From NCBI GenBank assembly GCA_020446815.1, contig JAGRDY010000034.1, positions 1 to 64,000 of the forward strand: a DNA stretch of 64,000 bases, in the 5' to 3' direction. Below the pieces are notes generated by a model. That model did no database searches. It was not told the origin of the DNA and saw nothing but the letters and a program-made list of their open reading frames with translations. Each line of letters starts with the position of its first letter. Position 1 is the stretch's first letter. A program made the position numbers and the translations under genes. This document shows positions 16,150 to 24,567 of this stretch, piece after piece. The stretch is from Paracoccaceae bacterium (GTDB lineage: Bacteria > Pseudomonadota > Alphaproteobacteria > Rhodobacterales > Rhodobacteraceae).

Positions 16150-17427
16150 TCAGACCGCGCGCAGCTCGGCCTTTTTCGCGCGTCTGGGACGCTCGCCGCC
16201 GCCGTTATGGTCGATGAAGTCAAGCACCAGCGGGCGAATGTTGTGGCGCCAGGATTTACCCGCGAAGATGCCGTAATGGCCGGCGCCGGGTTCCACATGG
16301 CTGGCTTTTTTCGACTCCGGCAGGCCGGTGCAAAGGGCCAGCGCTGCATGGCACTGGCCGGGCGCGGAGATATCGTCGTTTTCGCCTTCGACCACCTTCA
16401 CGGCCACCTGCGTGATCTTGCCGATGTCGACGCGGCGCCCGGCGACGGTAAATTCGTTGAGCGCGATTTCACGATCCTTGAAGATGCGTTCGACGGTGGA
16501 AAGGTAGAATTCGGCCGTCATGTCCATCACCGACAGATATTCGTCGTAAAACCGGTTATGCGCATCGCGTTCGCCGTCTTCGCCCTTGGCGGCGGCAAGG
16601 ATCTTGTCGGCAAAGGCCTTGCCGTGGCGTTCAAGGTTCATCGACAAGAACGAGGCGAGTTGCGCCAGCCCCGGATAGACCAGCCGCCCGGCACCGGCGA
16701 ATTTGAAGCCGACGCGCTGGATGGCAAGGTGTTCCAGCTGGCCCATGGTCAGGCGGCGGCCAAAATCGGTGACCTCGGTCGGCGCGGCATCCGGGTCGAT
16801 CGGGCCACCGATGAGGGTAAGCGTGCGCGGCTGGCTCTCTGGCTCGTCTTCGGCCAGACAGGCGGTCGCGGCAAGCGCCAGCGGCGCGGGCTGGCACACC
16901 GCCACGACATTGATGTCGGGGCCGAGCAGGCGCATGAATTCCACCAGGTAGAGCGTGTAATCCTCGATGTCGAACTTGCCGTGCGAGACGGGAATGTCGC
17001 GGGCGTTCTTCCAGTCGGTGATGAAGACATCGCAGTCCGGCAGCAGACTGACAACCGTCGAGCGCAGCAATGTGGCGTAATGCCCGGACATGGGCGCCAC
17101 CAGCAAGACCTGCCGTGCCATCGGTTCGCGCCCCAGAACGGAGAATTTGATCAGATCGCCGAAAGGCCGTGTCGCCAGGGTTTCTTTGTTGACGATATGG
17201 TCGCGGCCATCTTCGCCGACGATGGTGTGAATGCCCCAGTCGGGTTTGATGACCATCCGCGCAAAGCTGCGTTCGGTCACGCGGCCCCAGGCCGACATGA
17301 CCTTGAACATCGGATGCGGCACCAGCCCCCACACAGGATAGGACGACATCGCACGCGCCGAAGCCCCCAACCATTCGTTGGTATTGCGGATGCTTTCCAT
17401 CAAATCGTATGTCGCCATACCTTTCAT
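16150..17427 (-). CDS. phaZ: Intracellular polyhydroxyalkanoate depolymerase
   Basis: 425-residue intracellular depolymerase that mobilises granule polyhydroxybutyrate. The sequence WLGASARAMSSYPVWGLVPHP opens the protein, VLLVAPMSGHYATLLR supplies the oxyanion region, VVAVCQPAPLALAA holds the nucleophile (Cys, as in the Cupriavidus PhaZ1 type rather than a lipase Ser), and HVEPGAGHYGIFAG carries the catalytic His. The C-terminal PHB_depo_C domain is complete. A good AAGGAG site favours the start at 17427 over the internal ATG at 17418. The gene diverges from phaC with 97 nt between the starts, and a PhaR-type operator in that gap. Confidence 0.95.
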   Translation of the reverse strand: MKGMATYDLMESIRNTNEWLGASARAMSSYPVWGLVPHPMFKVMSAWGRVTERSFARMVIKPDWGIHTIVGEDGRDHIVNKETLATRPFGDLIKFSVLGREPMARQVLLVAPMSGHYATLLRSTVVSLLPDCDVFITDWKNARDIPVSHGKFDIEDYTLYLVEFMRLLGPDINVVAVCQPAPLALAATACLAEDEPESQPRTLTLIGGPIDPDAAPTEVTDFGRRLTMGQLEHLAIQRVGFKFAGAGRLVYPGLAQLASFLSMNLERHGKAFADKILAAAKGEDGERDAHNRFYDEYLSVMDMTAEFYLSTVERIFKDREIALNEFTVAGRRVDIGKITQVAVKVVEGENDDISAPGQCHAALALCTGLPESKKASHVEPGAGHYGIFAGKSWRHNIRPLVLDFIDHNGGGERPRRAKKAELRAV

Positions 17428-17490
17428 CGTGACTCCTTGACCGGCATCCCGGAAACTTGCGGCTTTCAACAAACGGTCGCTGGCGCTATG

Positions 17491-17501
17491 CTGCAATGCA
17501 G
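17491..17501. promoter_or_regulatory. PhaR-type operator between phaZ and phaC
   Basis: CTGC-AAT-GCAG, a match to the CTGC-N3-4-GCAG motif bound by PhaR of Paracoccus. It lies 24 bp before phaC and within the shared phaZ/phaC promoter region, so PhaR could repress both. Confidence 0.65.
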
Positions 17502-17524
17502 TATGGTAGGAAGGCAAGGTCAAA

Positions 17525-19318
17525 ATGACAACCGAACTCACGGATGCCCCGGCGGAATTCGAAAAATTGAATGCCAACCTCGCTAAATTGGAGGCTTTGA
17601 CTCAACGCTTGATGCAGGCGGTCGCCCAGAAACGGGCACCCAACCCAAGCGTCGAGGCGCCGGGCCAGGGGCTCTACGCCAGGGCCATGAGCGCCTATTG
17701 GGCCGAGGCGCTGCACAATCCGGGCAAGCTGATCGAACAGCAGGCGGCGTTCTGGGGCAAATCGCTGCAACATTACATTGATGCCCAGCAGGCCTTGATG
17801 AGCGGCAAGCTGGAGGCCCCGGCCGATTCCACGCCGACAGACAGACGGTTTTCCAACCCCTTGTGGCAGACCCATCCCTATTTCAATTTCATCAAACAGC
17901 AATATCAGCGCAATGTTGCCGCCATGAATGCCGCCGTGGCGGGGATCGAGGATATCGAACCGCACGAGCGGATGCGCGTCGAGCATTTCGCCCGCCAGCT
18001 GATGGACATGCTGTCGCCAACCAATTTTCTGGCCACCAACCCGGATGCGCTGGAACGTGCCGTCGCGACGGAAGGCGAAAGCCTGGTCAAGGGGCTGGAA
18101 AACCTTGTCCGCGATATCGAGGCCAACAAGGGCGATCTTCTGGTGACGCTGGCCGATCCGGCCGCCTTCGAGGTGGGCGGCAATATCGCCGCGACCGAAG
18201 GGGCGGTGGTCTACCGCAACCGGATGATCGAACTGATCCAGTACCAACCGACGACGGAGAAGGTTCACGCCATTCCCCTGGTCGTGTTTCCGCCCTGGAT
18301 CAACAAATTCTATATCATGGATCTCAAGCCCGCGAATTCGCTGATCAAATGGATTGTCGATCAGGGCTATACGCTGTTTGTGGTCAGCTGGAAGAATCCC
18401 GACAGAAGCTACGCCGATACCGGGCTTGACGATTATGTCGAAGAGGGTTTCATCGCCGCGATCGAGGCCGTCAAGCAAATCACCGGTCAGGCCAAGGTGA
18501 ATGCGGTCGGCTATTGCATCGCCGGCACCACGCTGACCATGACCCAGGCGGTATTGAAAAAGCGTGGCGACAAGTCGGTGAATTCGGCAAGCTTCTTCAC
18601 CACTTTGACCGATTTTTCCGACCCCGGCGAAGTTTCGGTGTTTCTTGACGACGATTTCATCGACGGGATCGAGGCGCAGGTAACCAAAGACGGCTATCTC
18701 GACAAATACTACATGTCCAAGACATTTTCCTTCCTGCGCTCCAACGATCTGGTCTATGGGCCGGCGATCAGAAGCTATATGATGGGCGAGGCGCCGCCGG
18801 CCTTCGATCTGCTCTACTGGAATGGCGACGGTACCAATCTGCCCGCGCGGATGGCGGTCGAATATCTGCGCTGGATCTGCCAGGACAATCAGCTGGCCGA
18901 GGGGAGGATCACCATCTGCGGCGAACGGATCAGCGTGAAGGATGTCAAGGTGCCGATTTTCGCCGTGGCCTGCGAGGCGGACCACATCGCGCCCTGGAAA
19001 GGTTCGTTCAACAGCATCCGGCAGTTCGGATCGAAGGACAAGACCTTTGTGGTGTCTCAGTCGGGCCATATCGCGGGGATCATCAATCCGCCCGGCAAGG
19101 ACAAATACGGTCATTACACCAGTGACGGCGACATGGCCGCGGCGGATGCCTGGCTTGCCGGTGCCGAGTTTCACAAAGGCAGCTGGTGGCCGCGCTGGGG
19201 CGACTGGCTGGCCAGACGTTCGGGCAGACAGGTTGCCGCCCGCAAAGTGGGCGATTCGGATCATCCTATCCTGGCCCCGGCACCGGGCATCTATGTGCGC
19301 GAAGCGCCGGAGCTTTGA
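17525..19318 (+). CDS. phaC: Class I poly(3-hydroxyalkanoate) synthase
   Basis: 597-residue polymerase that joins (R)-3-hydroxybutyryl-CoA units into polyhydroxybutyrate on the granule surface. The catalytic triad is intact: Cys331 in the lipase-like box GYCIAGT, Asp486 in ACEADHIAP and His515 in QSGHIAGIINPP. The N-terminal region (PhaC_N) with PLWQTHPYFNFIKQQY and the Trp-rich block SWKNPDRSY are typical of class I. An AAGG-containing site precedes the ATG. It is followed by phaP and phaR, an order known from Paracoccus and Rhodobacter. Confidence 0.97.
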   Translation: MTTELTDAPAEFEKLNANLAKLEALTQRLMQAVAQKRAPNPSVEAPGQGLYARAMSAYWAEALHNPGKLIEQQAAFWGKSLQHYIDAQQALMSGKLEAPADSTPTDRRFSNPLWQTHPYFNFIKQQYQRNVAAMNAAVAGIEDIEPHERMRVEHFARQLMDMLSPTNFLATNPDALERAVATEGESLVKGLENLVRDIEANKGDLLVTLADPAAFEVGGNIAATEGAVVYRNRMIELIQYQPTTEKVHAIPLVVFPPWINKFYIMDLKPANSLIKWIVDQGYTLFVVSWKNPDRSYADTGLDDYVEEGFIAAIEAVKQITGQAKVNAVGYCIAGTTLTMTQAVLKKRGDKSVNSASFFTTLTDFSDPGEVSVFLDDDFIDGIEAQVTKDGYLDKYYMSKTFSFLRSNDLVYGPAIRSYMMGEAPPAFDLLYWNGDGTNLPARMAVEYLRWICQDNQLAEGRITICGERISVKDVKVPIFAVACEADHIAPWKGSFNSIRQFGSKDKTFVVSQSGHIAGIINPPGKDKYGHYTSDGDMAAADAWLAGAEFHKGSWWPRWGDWLARRSGRQVAARKVGDSDHPILAPAPGIYVREAPEL

Positions 19319-19349
19319 AACAAAAGGGAAATCCGGGGGCAAAGTTTAT

Positions 19350-19366
19350 TTGCTGCATCGCAGCAA
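19350..19366. promoter_or_regulatory. PhaR-type operator upstream of phaP
   Basis: TTGCTGC-ATC-GCAGCAA is a perfect 17-bp inverted repeat containing CTGC-N3-GCAG. It lies 90 bp upstream of the phasin start, where PhaR of Paracoccus represses phaP until granules titrate it away. The best of three copies in this block. Confidence 0.75.
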
Positions 19367-19455
19367 TTCCACTTGAAATGCCGCGCCGCAGCATGTATAT
19401 CTTCTTGCAGACGCAGAACGGGGACTGGCCCCCAAGATTGTAAGGAATGATGACT

Positions 19456-19905
19456 ATGCAAAAGGCACAGGATTTCACCAAAGTCATGCAAGACATGGCC
19501 GCTTCTTTTCCGATTGACGCTTCGGCGCTGCAAGACACCTTCAAATCCTCGGCGATCCTCGGCGAGAAGATGACCAAGGTCGCCCTGGAAGCCGCTGAAA
19601 AGTCGAACGAGATTTCTTCGAAATGGACCAAGGACACGCTCGCCAAATTCGGTGCGATGTCCAAGGTCAAGGCCGAGCCGGCCGACTATTCCAAGGCGCT
19701 GAGCGATTTCGCCTCCGCTTCGGCCGAAATTGCGGCGGAAAACCTGGCCGCCTACGCCGAAGTCGCCAAGAAAGTCCAGATGGAAACCGTCGAACTGATG
19801 CTGGCAGCCGGCAAGGACTTTTCCGAAGACGCCACCGCCGCGGTCAAGAAGGCCACCAACGAAGTGACCGCCGCCGCGAAAAAAGCGACCGCTTCGGCGA
19901 AGTAA
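19456..19905 (+). CDS. phaP: Phasin, granule-coating protein
   Basis: 149-residue phasin that coats polyhydroxybutyrate granules. The sequence is an amphipathic helix throughout (KAQDFTKVMQDMAASFP, SAEIAAENLAAYAEVAKKVQ) and ends in a Lys/Ala-rich tail (ATAAVKKATNEV, AAAKKATASAK). No cysteine or signal peptide. Three ATGs occur within 10 bases; AAGGA at 19442 has proper spacing only for the one at 19456. A strong terminator follows and a palindromic PhaR operator precedes, so it forms its own highly expressed unit. Confidence 0.93.
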   Translation: MQKAQDFTKVMQDMAASFPIDASALQDTFKSSAILGEKMTKVALEAAEKSNEISSKWTKDTLAKFGAMSKVKAEPADYSKALSDFASASAEIAAENLAAYAEVAKKVQMETVELMLAAGKDFSEDATAAVKKATNEVTAAAKKATASAK

Positions 19906-19948
19906 GGTTACCGCCTGACTGTTTCCTCCCTGTCAGTCAGACGTATTT

Positions 19949-19977
19949 GGCGGGCCCCTGGTGGCCCGCCTTTTTCT
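19949..19977 (+). terminator. Rho-independent terminator after phaP
   Basis: Stem GGCGGGCC / GGCCCGCC with a 6-nt loop, followed by TTTTTCTTT. It lies 44 nt after the phasin stop and separates phaP from phaR. Confidence 0.88.
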
Positions 19978-20011
19978 TTGGTTGTTTTTCCTGCCATGCG
20001 GCTTAATCTTG

Positions 20012-20022
20012 CTGCAACGCAA
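20012..20022. promoter_or_regulatory. PhaR-type operator upstream of phaR
   Basis: CTGC-AAC-GCAA, one base off the CTGC-N3-GCAG motif, 23 bp before the phaR start. It would allow autorepression, as described for Paracoccus PhaR. Confidence 0.5.
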
Positions 20023-20044
20023 AAAACGCTCCGGGGAGATATGC

Positions 20045-20602
20045 ATGGCTGAGGCTGCCAAATCATTGCTGATCAAGCGCTATGCGAGCCGACGGCTCTA
20101 CAACACCGAGACAAGCGACTATGTGACCCTCGAAGATATCGCCGCCTTCATCCGCGACGGGCGCGAAGTGCAGATCGTCGATCTGAAATCGGGTGACGAC
20201 CTGACCCGACAGTATCTGTTGCAGATCATCGCCGAACATGAAAGCCGTGGCGAAAGCGTGCTGCCGGTCGATGTGCTGACCGATCTGGTGCGCAGCTATA
20301 CGACCCAGGCGCAAAGCGTCGTGCCGCAATTTCTTGCCGCCTCGTTCGAGATGCTGCGCGAAGGGCAATCGAAGCTGATGGAAAACCTCACCGCCTTGCC
20401 GAGCCCGCTGAATTCGATGCCGGGTTTCGAGGCGATGCAACGGCAACAGCAGGCCTTCCTGAAATCCATCATGGGCGGAATGGCAACGGCTCCGGCAAGC
20501 GAGCCGGATAAGCCCGATCCGAAGGCCAAGGCCAAGCAAGAGGATCTGGACGCGATCAAGAAGCAACTGGCGGAGTTGCAAAGCAAGCTGTCAAAGCTCT
20601 GA
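20045..20602 (+). CDS. phaR: Polyhydroxyalkanoate synthesis repressor PhaR
   Basis: 185-residue repressor that senses polyhydroxybutyrate and controls phasin synthesis. The DNA-binding N-terminal domain is unmistakable: LLIKRYASRRLYNTETSDYVTLEDIA, followed by REVQIVDLKSGDDLTRQYLLQ (PHB accumulation regulatory domain). The C-terminal third is a Gln/Lys-rich coiled region (KQEDLDAIKKQLAELQSKLSKL) thought to mediate oligomerisation or granule binding. GGGGAG precedes the ATG at 20045. Operator-like sites lie before phaC, phaP and phaR itself. Confidence 0.95.
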   Translation: MAEAAKSLLIKRYASRRLYNTETSDYVTLEDIAAFIRDGREVQIVDLKSGDDLTRQYLLQIIAEHESRGESVLPVDVLTDLVRSYTTQAQSVVPQFLAASFEMLREGQSKLMENLTALPSPLNSMPGFEAMQRQQQAFLKSIMGGMATAPASEPDKPDPKAKAKQEDLDAIKKQLAELQSKLSKL

Positions 20603-20767
20603 GCTGCGTGCGCCGATGTCAATGGCAGGCCGCGCAACAGCCATCGCGACAGACTGGCGGTGACGGCGGGGCCCTGATCGGCCGGACGCAACCCCAGAGT
20701 GCTGCAAACCGGACAGATTCGTGGCGCCGGGGGCCGCAAAAAACGCACAGGAACGCAATTGCCAGCC

Positions 20768-21790
20768 ATGACGGATCGCCAACAAAGGCCCCCGGGCAAA
20801 GTGTTTTTGGGGCTGCTTTCTATCCTTGTGGCACTTGCCGTCCGGCCGGCGGCGGCATTCGACATCGGCGTCGCGGGCTCGCCCGTTGCCTCGATCAGCG
20901 ATGGGGATTTCAAGGGTTTGTTCTCCGAATTGCGCAGAAACGGGATCTCGGTCTATTTTCCGACCTTCCAGTTTCAGGAAGTGCCCGAACCCAGATCACT
21001 CGGGTTCGAAAAGGATTTCACCGCGCCATGCGCGCCCGATGACCCCGCCTTTCAGGCGCTCCGCGACACCGGGATGAAGATCATCCTGCCGGGCGAATTC
21101 GTCTATCCCGCGCCCGAACGGATCGGCGATGTTGCAATATCCCTTGATCCGCTGTCACAGTTGATCGCCTGTGCCGGACGCGACCACATCGCCGGGATCA
21201 CGAACTATGACGAGGCGGCCTTTCACGGCATTCCCATCGGCGATGTCGAAAAATTCTATGCACGGGTCAAGCAGATCGACCCGAGCCTGCCGGTTCTCAT
21301 GGTTCACGCGCCGGTCATCACCGATAAACCGTCCTTGCGCGGCGAACGGCGCATAAAGGCCTATCTCGATGAAGTCCGGGCCTATGGCGCCCATGCCGAC
21401 ATTGTCGGCTTCGATGTCTATCCGGTGCCGGCCGCCGTCGCCAACATCGCGACACCGTTCAGCGGCGACAAGCCTGTCGGGGCGGGCACTGTCGTGGCCG
21501 ACTACATGTCCTGGCTGAACGAAGCCTTGCCCGGCAAGCGAAAGCTGATGGTGTTGCAGGGCTTCGCCTATTCCGACCTTTATGAAGGAAGGTACCGCGA
21601 AGCCAATGTGCCGGCGGCCTTGTTGCAGATCATCGAGCCGCCAGACGCCGATCAGATGTCAGCGATGTTCACCCAGGCCCGGTCCGCGGGCGCGGAACTG
21701 ATCCTCTATTGGGGTCAGGCGTCCTTGCCAGACACCACGACGCCGCCCTGGCCCTCGATCCTCGCATTGGGGCGCAGGTTCGGACAGTAG
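20768..21790 (+). CDS. Secreted protein of unknown function, TIM-barrel-like
   Basis: 340-residue protein with a signal peptide (VFLGLLSILVALAVRPAAA, cleavage near AAAFD). The mature part alternates strands and helices in the manner of a glycoside-hydrolase-like barrel: GISVYFPTFQF, GMKIILPGEFVYP, HIAGITNYDEAAF, LPVLMVHAPV, HADIVGFDVYPVP, KLMVLQGFAYSD and ELILYWGQASLP would be successive strands, and the Asp/Glu residues in NYDEAAF and GFDVYP are candidate active-site positions. I do not recognise the family. The start with signal peptide is chosen over an upstream ATG at 20699. Link with the pha genes is only positional. Confidence 0.7.
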   Translation: MTDRQQRPPGKVFLGLLSILVALAVRPAAAFDIGVAGSPVASISDGDFKGLFSELRRNGISVYFPTFQFQEVPEPRSLGFEKDFTAPCAPDDPAFQALRDTGMKIILPGEFVYPAPERIGDVAISLDPLSQLIACAGRDHIAGITNYDEAAFHGIPIGDVEKFYARVKQIDPSLPVLMVHAPVITDKPSLRGERRIKAYLDEVRAYGAHADIVGFDVYPVPAAVANIATPFSGDKPVGAGTVVADYMSWLNEALPGKRKLMVLQGFAYSDLYEGRYREANVPAALLQIIEPPDADQMSAMFTQARSAGAELILYWGQASLPDTTTPPWPSILALGRRFGQ

Positions 21791-21886
21791 GCCAAGCGCC
21801 CGTCGGGATATGGCGAGCCAGGGCGCGGACTGTCATGGACGCGCACATCGCGCGCGCCGTGGATGGTCTGCGGATCGCCGGGCCCG

Positions 21887-23554
21887 CTACCGCTTTGACG
21901 CCCCCGCGAGCCGGCTGGCCAGAAGATCGCCGGTTTCTGACAGAATCGGGTAGGCGATCATCGAAAAGGCCGTGTTGACCTGTTTGAGCGCGCGCAGGGT
22001 TTCCTGATGGATATTCGATGTCTCGATGCTTTCCACCAGCCCCTGCTTGAGACGGTCGAGATGCGAGCGTTGCAAGGCCTGTTCGAGGTTGCGGACATGC
22101 TCCTTTTCTTCCACGAGCGCGCGCGCGGCATCCGGATTGAGGGTCATGAGCACGTTGAGCGCGGCCTGGGCGTTGGCCAGAACCCGGTCATGGAAATCGC
22201 GGATTTCAAGCCCGCCCTTTTCGGAAAACGCCGTGCCGCCTTCATCGAGGCGCTTGGCCAGGTCAAGCATGGTATGGGCGATCGAATTGCCGGCGCTTTC
22301 AAGGTTGACCGCCATTTCCGCCAGCTCAAGCCCACGCCGCGCGGTTTCGTCATCCTTCGACATCCGTTGCAATTTTGCCAGGTAAAGCTTTGTTTCTATG
22401 TGAATCTTGTTTGTCTCGGTTTCTTTCGTCAAGATTGCCTGCGCGGTCGCGTCATCCCATTTCTGATAGACGCCGGCCACCGACCGCAGCATCGCTTCCA
22501 CGCCTTCGCCCATCTGCAATATTTCGCGCGTGGCACAGGCAAGGGCGCGGTTCGGATCGCCAAGCGCGGCAGGATCGAGCGCGCTGATGCGGGCCAGTGC
22601 TGCGGCCTTCGCGGGGTCGGAAACCAGCGCCGTGGCGGCCCGCAGAATCTGCGCCGTCAAGGGCAGCGCCAGAACCGCCAGCAGAAGGTTGAAGGCAAGA
22701 TGCAGGTTGATGACCTGCCGCGCGGGCGTCGCGCCCAGAAAGTCGAATGTGATCGAGAACATCGAGACCGCCACCAGCGCGAATGCGGCCCCCCCGCCGC
22801 GCAGCACCAGATTGGCAACCACGACCCGGCGCCCCGCGATATCCGAGTTGAGCGTCAACACATAAGCGATGACAGCACCGCCGAGATTCGTGCCAAGCAC
22901 CATCGCGACCCCGGCGGAAACCGGCAGCATCCCCGAAGCGCTGAGCGTGACGAACAGCAAGACCGCGGCAACCGACGAATGCACCGCCCAGGCAAAGATC
23001 GCGCCGATGAAGAATGCCGTCACCAAATCGCCGCCCAGATAACGCATCGCGGCGGCCAGGGCGGCACTGTCGCGCAGGGGCTCCGTGGCCTCGCGGATCA
23101 TCGACAGCGACACGAAGACAAGTGCCAGGCCGATGAGCACCCGCCCGGCCATCCGGAATTCGCGGCTGCTTGCCCGCAGGAACATCACCACGCCCGAGAC
23201 CAGCAACAGAGGGACCAGCCAGTCGGCGCGGGTCAGCAATATCTGCGCCACGATCGCCGATCCGACATCGGCGCCCAGCAGAATCGCCAGTCCGGCGGCC
23301 CCCGCCAGGGTCCCGGCGGCGACGAAATTCGCCGTCAGGATCGCGACCGCGGTCGAGCTTTGCAGCAGGATCGCCGCGCCAGACCCGGACAATGCCGCCA
23401 GCCATCGGCTGTTGGAGCCGCGCCGCAAGAGACGCCGAAGCGGCACCGACCAACCCCGCTCGACCCCGGTGCGCACCAGGCGGACCGACCAGATCAGCAG
23501 CGCCGCCGCACCGGCGATGTGAAGGACGAACAGGATCGGAGAGGATGCTTGCAA
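21887..23554 (-). CDS. Na+/phosphate symporter-like protein with PhoU-like domain
   Basis: 555-residue NptA/YjbB-type protein. The N-terminal half carries two inverted Na_Pi_cotrans repeats, each with the QSST-like signature: GSGAAILLQSSTAVAIL, and in the second AWAVHSSVAAVLLFVTL followed by GTNLGGAVIAY. The C-terminal 200 residues are helical and PhoU-like (LQMGEGVEAMLRS, KTETNKIHIETKLY pattern). Bacterial homologues export or move phosphate. The start is TTG at 23554, preceded by GGAAAG; there is no ATG nearby that keeps the first membrane segment. A Pho-box-like array lies upstream. Confidence 0.88.
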   Translation of the reverse strand: MQASSPILFVLHIAGAAALLIWSVRLVRTGVERGWSVPLRRLLRRGSNSRWLAALSGSGAAILLQSSTAVAILTANFVAAGTLAGAAGLAILLGADVGSAIVAQILLTRADWLVPLLLVSGVVMFLRASSREFRMAGRVLIGLALVFVSLSMIREATEPLRDSAALAAAMRYLGGDLVTAFFIGAIFAWAVHSSVAAVLLFVTLSASGMLPVSAGVAMVLGTNLGGAVIAYVLTLNSDIAGRRVVVANLVLRGGGAAFALVAVSMFSITFDFLGATPARQVINLHLAFNLLLAVLALPLTAQILRAATALVSDPAKAAALARISALDPAALGDPNRALACATREILQMGEGVEAMLRSVAGVYQKWDDATAQAILTKETETNKIHIETKLYLAKLQRMSKDDETARRGLELAEMAVNLESAGNSIAHTMLDLAKRLDEGGTAFSEKGGLEIRDFHDRVLANAQAALNVLMTLNPDAARALVEEKEHVRNLEQALQRSHLDRLKQGLVESIETSNIHQETLRALKQVNTAFSMIAYPILSETGDLLASRLAGASKR

Positions 23555-23592
23555 GGGGGATCTTTCCGGGTCGGCGCCGCGATGAGTCGGGG

Positions 23593-23621
23593 TTGTTACA
23601 AAACTGTCATGAAACCTTCAT
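23593..23621 (+). promoter_or_regulatory. Pho-box-like array: three 7-mers at 11-bp period
   Basis: TTGTTAC (23593-23599), CTGTCAT (23604-23610) and CCTTCAT (23615-23621) are direct repeats with an 11-bp start-to-start distance, the layout of PhoB half-sites (consensus CTGTCAT, 4-nt AT-rich spacers). It lies 39-67 bp upstream of the Na/Pi symporter-like gene, but the repeats read on the plus strand, away from that gene. Confidence 0.6.
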
Positions 23622-23759
23622 ATTATTGGAGCAAACGCAATGGGCAACCGGCGGGTCGTTTTGCGCAGGCCGAAATAAAGCGCCGGATTCGGCTTTCATG
23701 GTTGATAAAAGACATTAATAAACCAAGTTAATAATATGGTAAACAAAGATATTTGCCGT

Positions 23760-24473
23760 TCAGGCAGATCGCGGAAGCGGTGCGCCAGAAAGGGCGTTCG
23801 CGACGATCTGCGGCACATCGGGGTGAATGCCGACCGGATCCAGCAATGTTCCCGCAAATCGCGCTTTTGCCAGTGCCTGTGGAATATCCCTGGTGACATG
23901 ACCCCAAGGCGCGACAAACAGCGGTAGGCACAGGGTCTTGCGATCTGTATCCCGCGCCACGTCCTCAAGCCACGGAGGCTCTTCAACAAAGCCGATCCTG
24001 ATTTCGCGCAAGGGCAGGTCGATGGCGATTGCCGACGCGGCGTCGCGCGTGGCCTGCGCGGAATGGGGGCTGTGCGCGGACCCGTGCGCGGCAAGGATCA
24101 GCGTGGTTTGCTCGAGCGGCCAGTGCCGGGCGGCGGCGTGATGCCTTGCTATCCGGCCGGCAAGGCCGTGCGTGACAGCCAGCCTTCCGAAGGGCGGCAG
24201 GATCCGGCCCGCGCCGGCGCCCGCGGCTTTCAGCCGCTTTGGCAAAAGCTCTCGGACGAACCAGCCGTCGCTCATGAACATCGGGAAAATTAGCGGATTT
24301 TCCGTGTGTTGCGCGGCGCTCTTTAGGCTTTCTTCTGCGGCAAGCGTTGCCGAGCCGATATGCCAGCCGGGTAGGACCGCCGCGACCTTTGCGGCAAGCG
24401 CGGCGATGCTTCTTTCGGCGGGCAAAGGGTCGGACGGTTGACCATGGGCGACGATCAGGGCGGATGGCTTCAT
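23760..24473 (-). CDS. CbiX-family sirohydrochlorin chelatase-like protein
   Basis: 237-residue protein with two chelatase half-domains. The first begins ALIVAHGQPSDPLP with FPMFMSDGWFVRELLPKRL, the second TTLILAAHGSAHSPHSAQATRD; each has the HG metal-binding signature of the CbiX/SirB family. CbiX enzymes insert cobalt or iron (or nickel) into sirohydrochlorin. In Rhodobacteraceae such stand-alone proteins are often annotated as cobalamin biosynthesis CbiX, but no cob genes are adjacent here. A single gene between the symporter and the mod operon. Confidence 0.82.
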   Translation of the reverse strand: MKPSALIVAHGQPSDPLPAERSIAALAAKVAAVLPGWHIGSATLAAEESLKSAAQHTENPLIFPMFMSDGWFVRELLPKRLKAAGAGAGRILPPFGRLAVTHGLAGRIARHHAAARHWPLEQTTLILAAHGSAHSPHSAQATRDAASAIAIDLPLREIRIGFVEEPPWLEDVARDTDRKTLCLPLFVAPWGHVTRDIPQALAKARFAGTLLDPVGIHPDVPQIVANALSGAPLPRSA

Positions 24474-24567
24474 GGCACCAATCTAGCGCGGCTTTTTGCG
24501 AGGGCAACAGGCGTGCTGCACCCGAGGGGGAAATGGCCGGCCAGGGCGCTGGCGGGAACCGCGGCTG

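Noticed and set aside
17486-19342. 618-codon minus-strand open frame opposite phaC
   Set aside because: Antisense shadow of phaC, with no family resemblance and no ribosome-binding site.
22007-23731. 574-codon plus-strand open frame opposite the Na/Pi symporter gene
   Set aside because: Composition (Arg/Gln/Asp-rich, no hydrophobic core) is that of a reverse-complement shadow of a membrane-protein gene.
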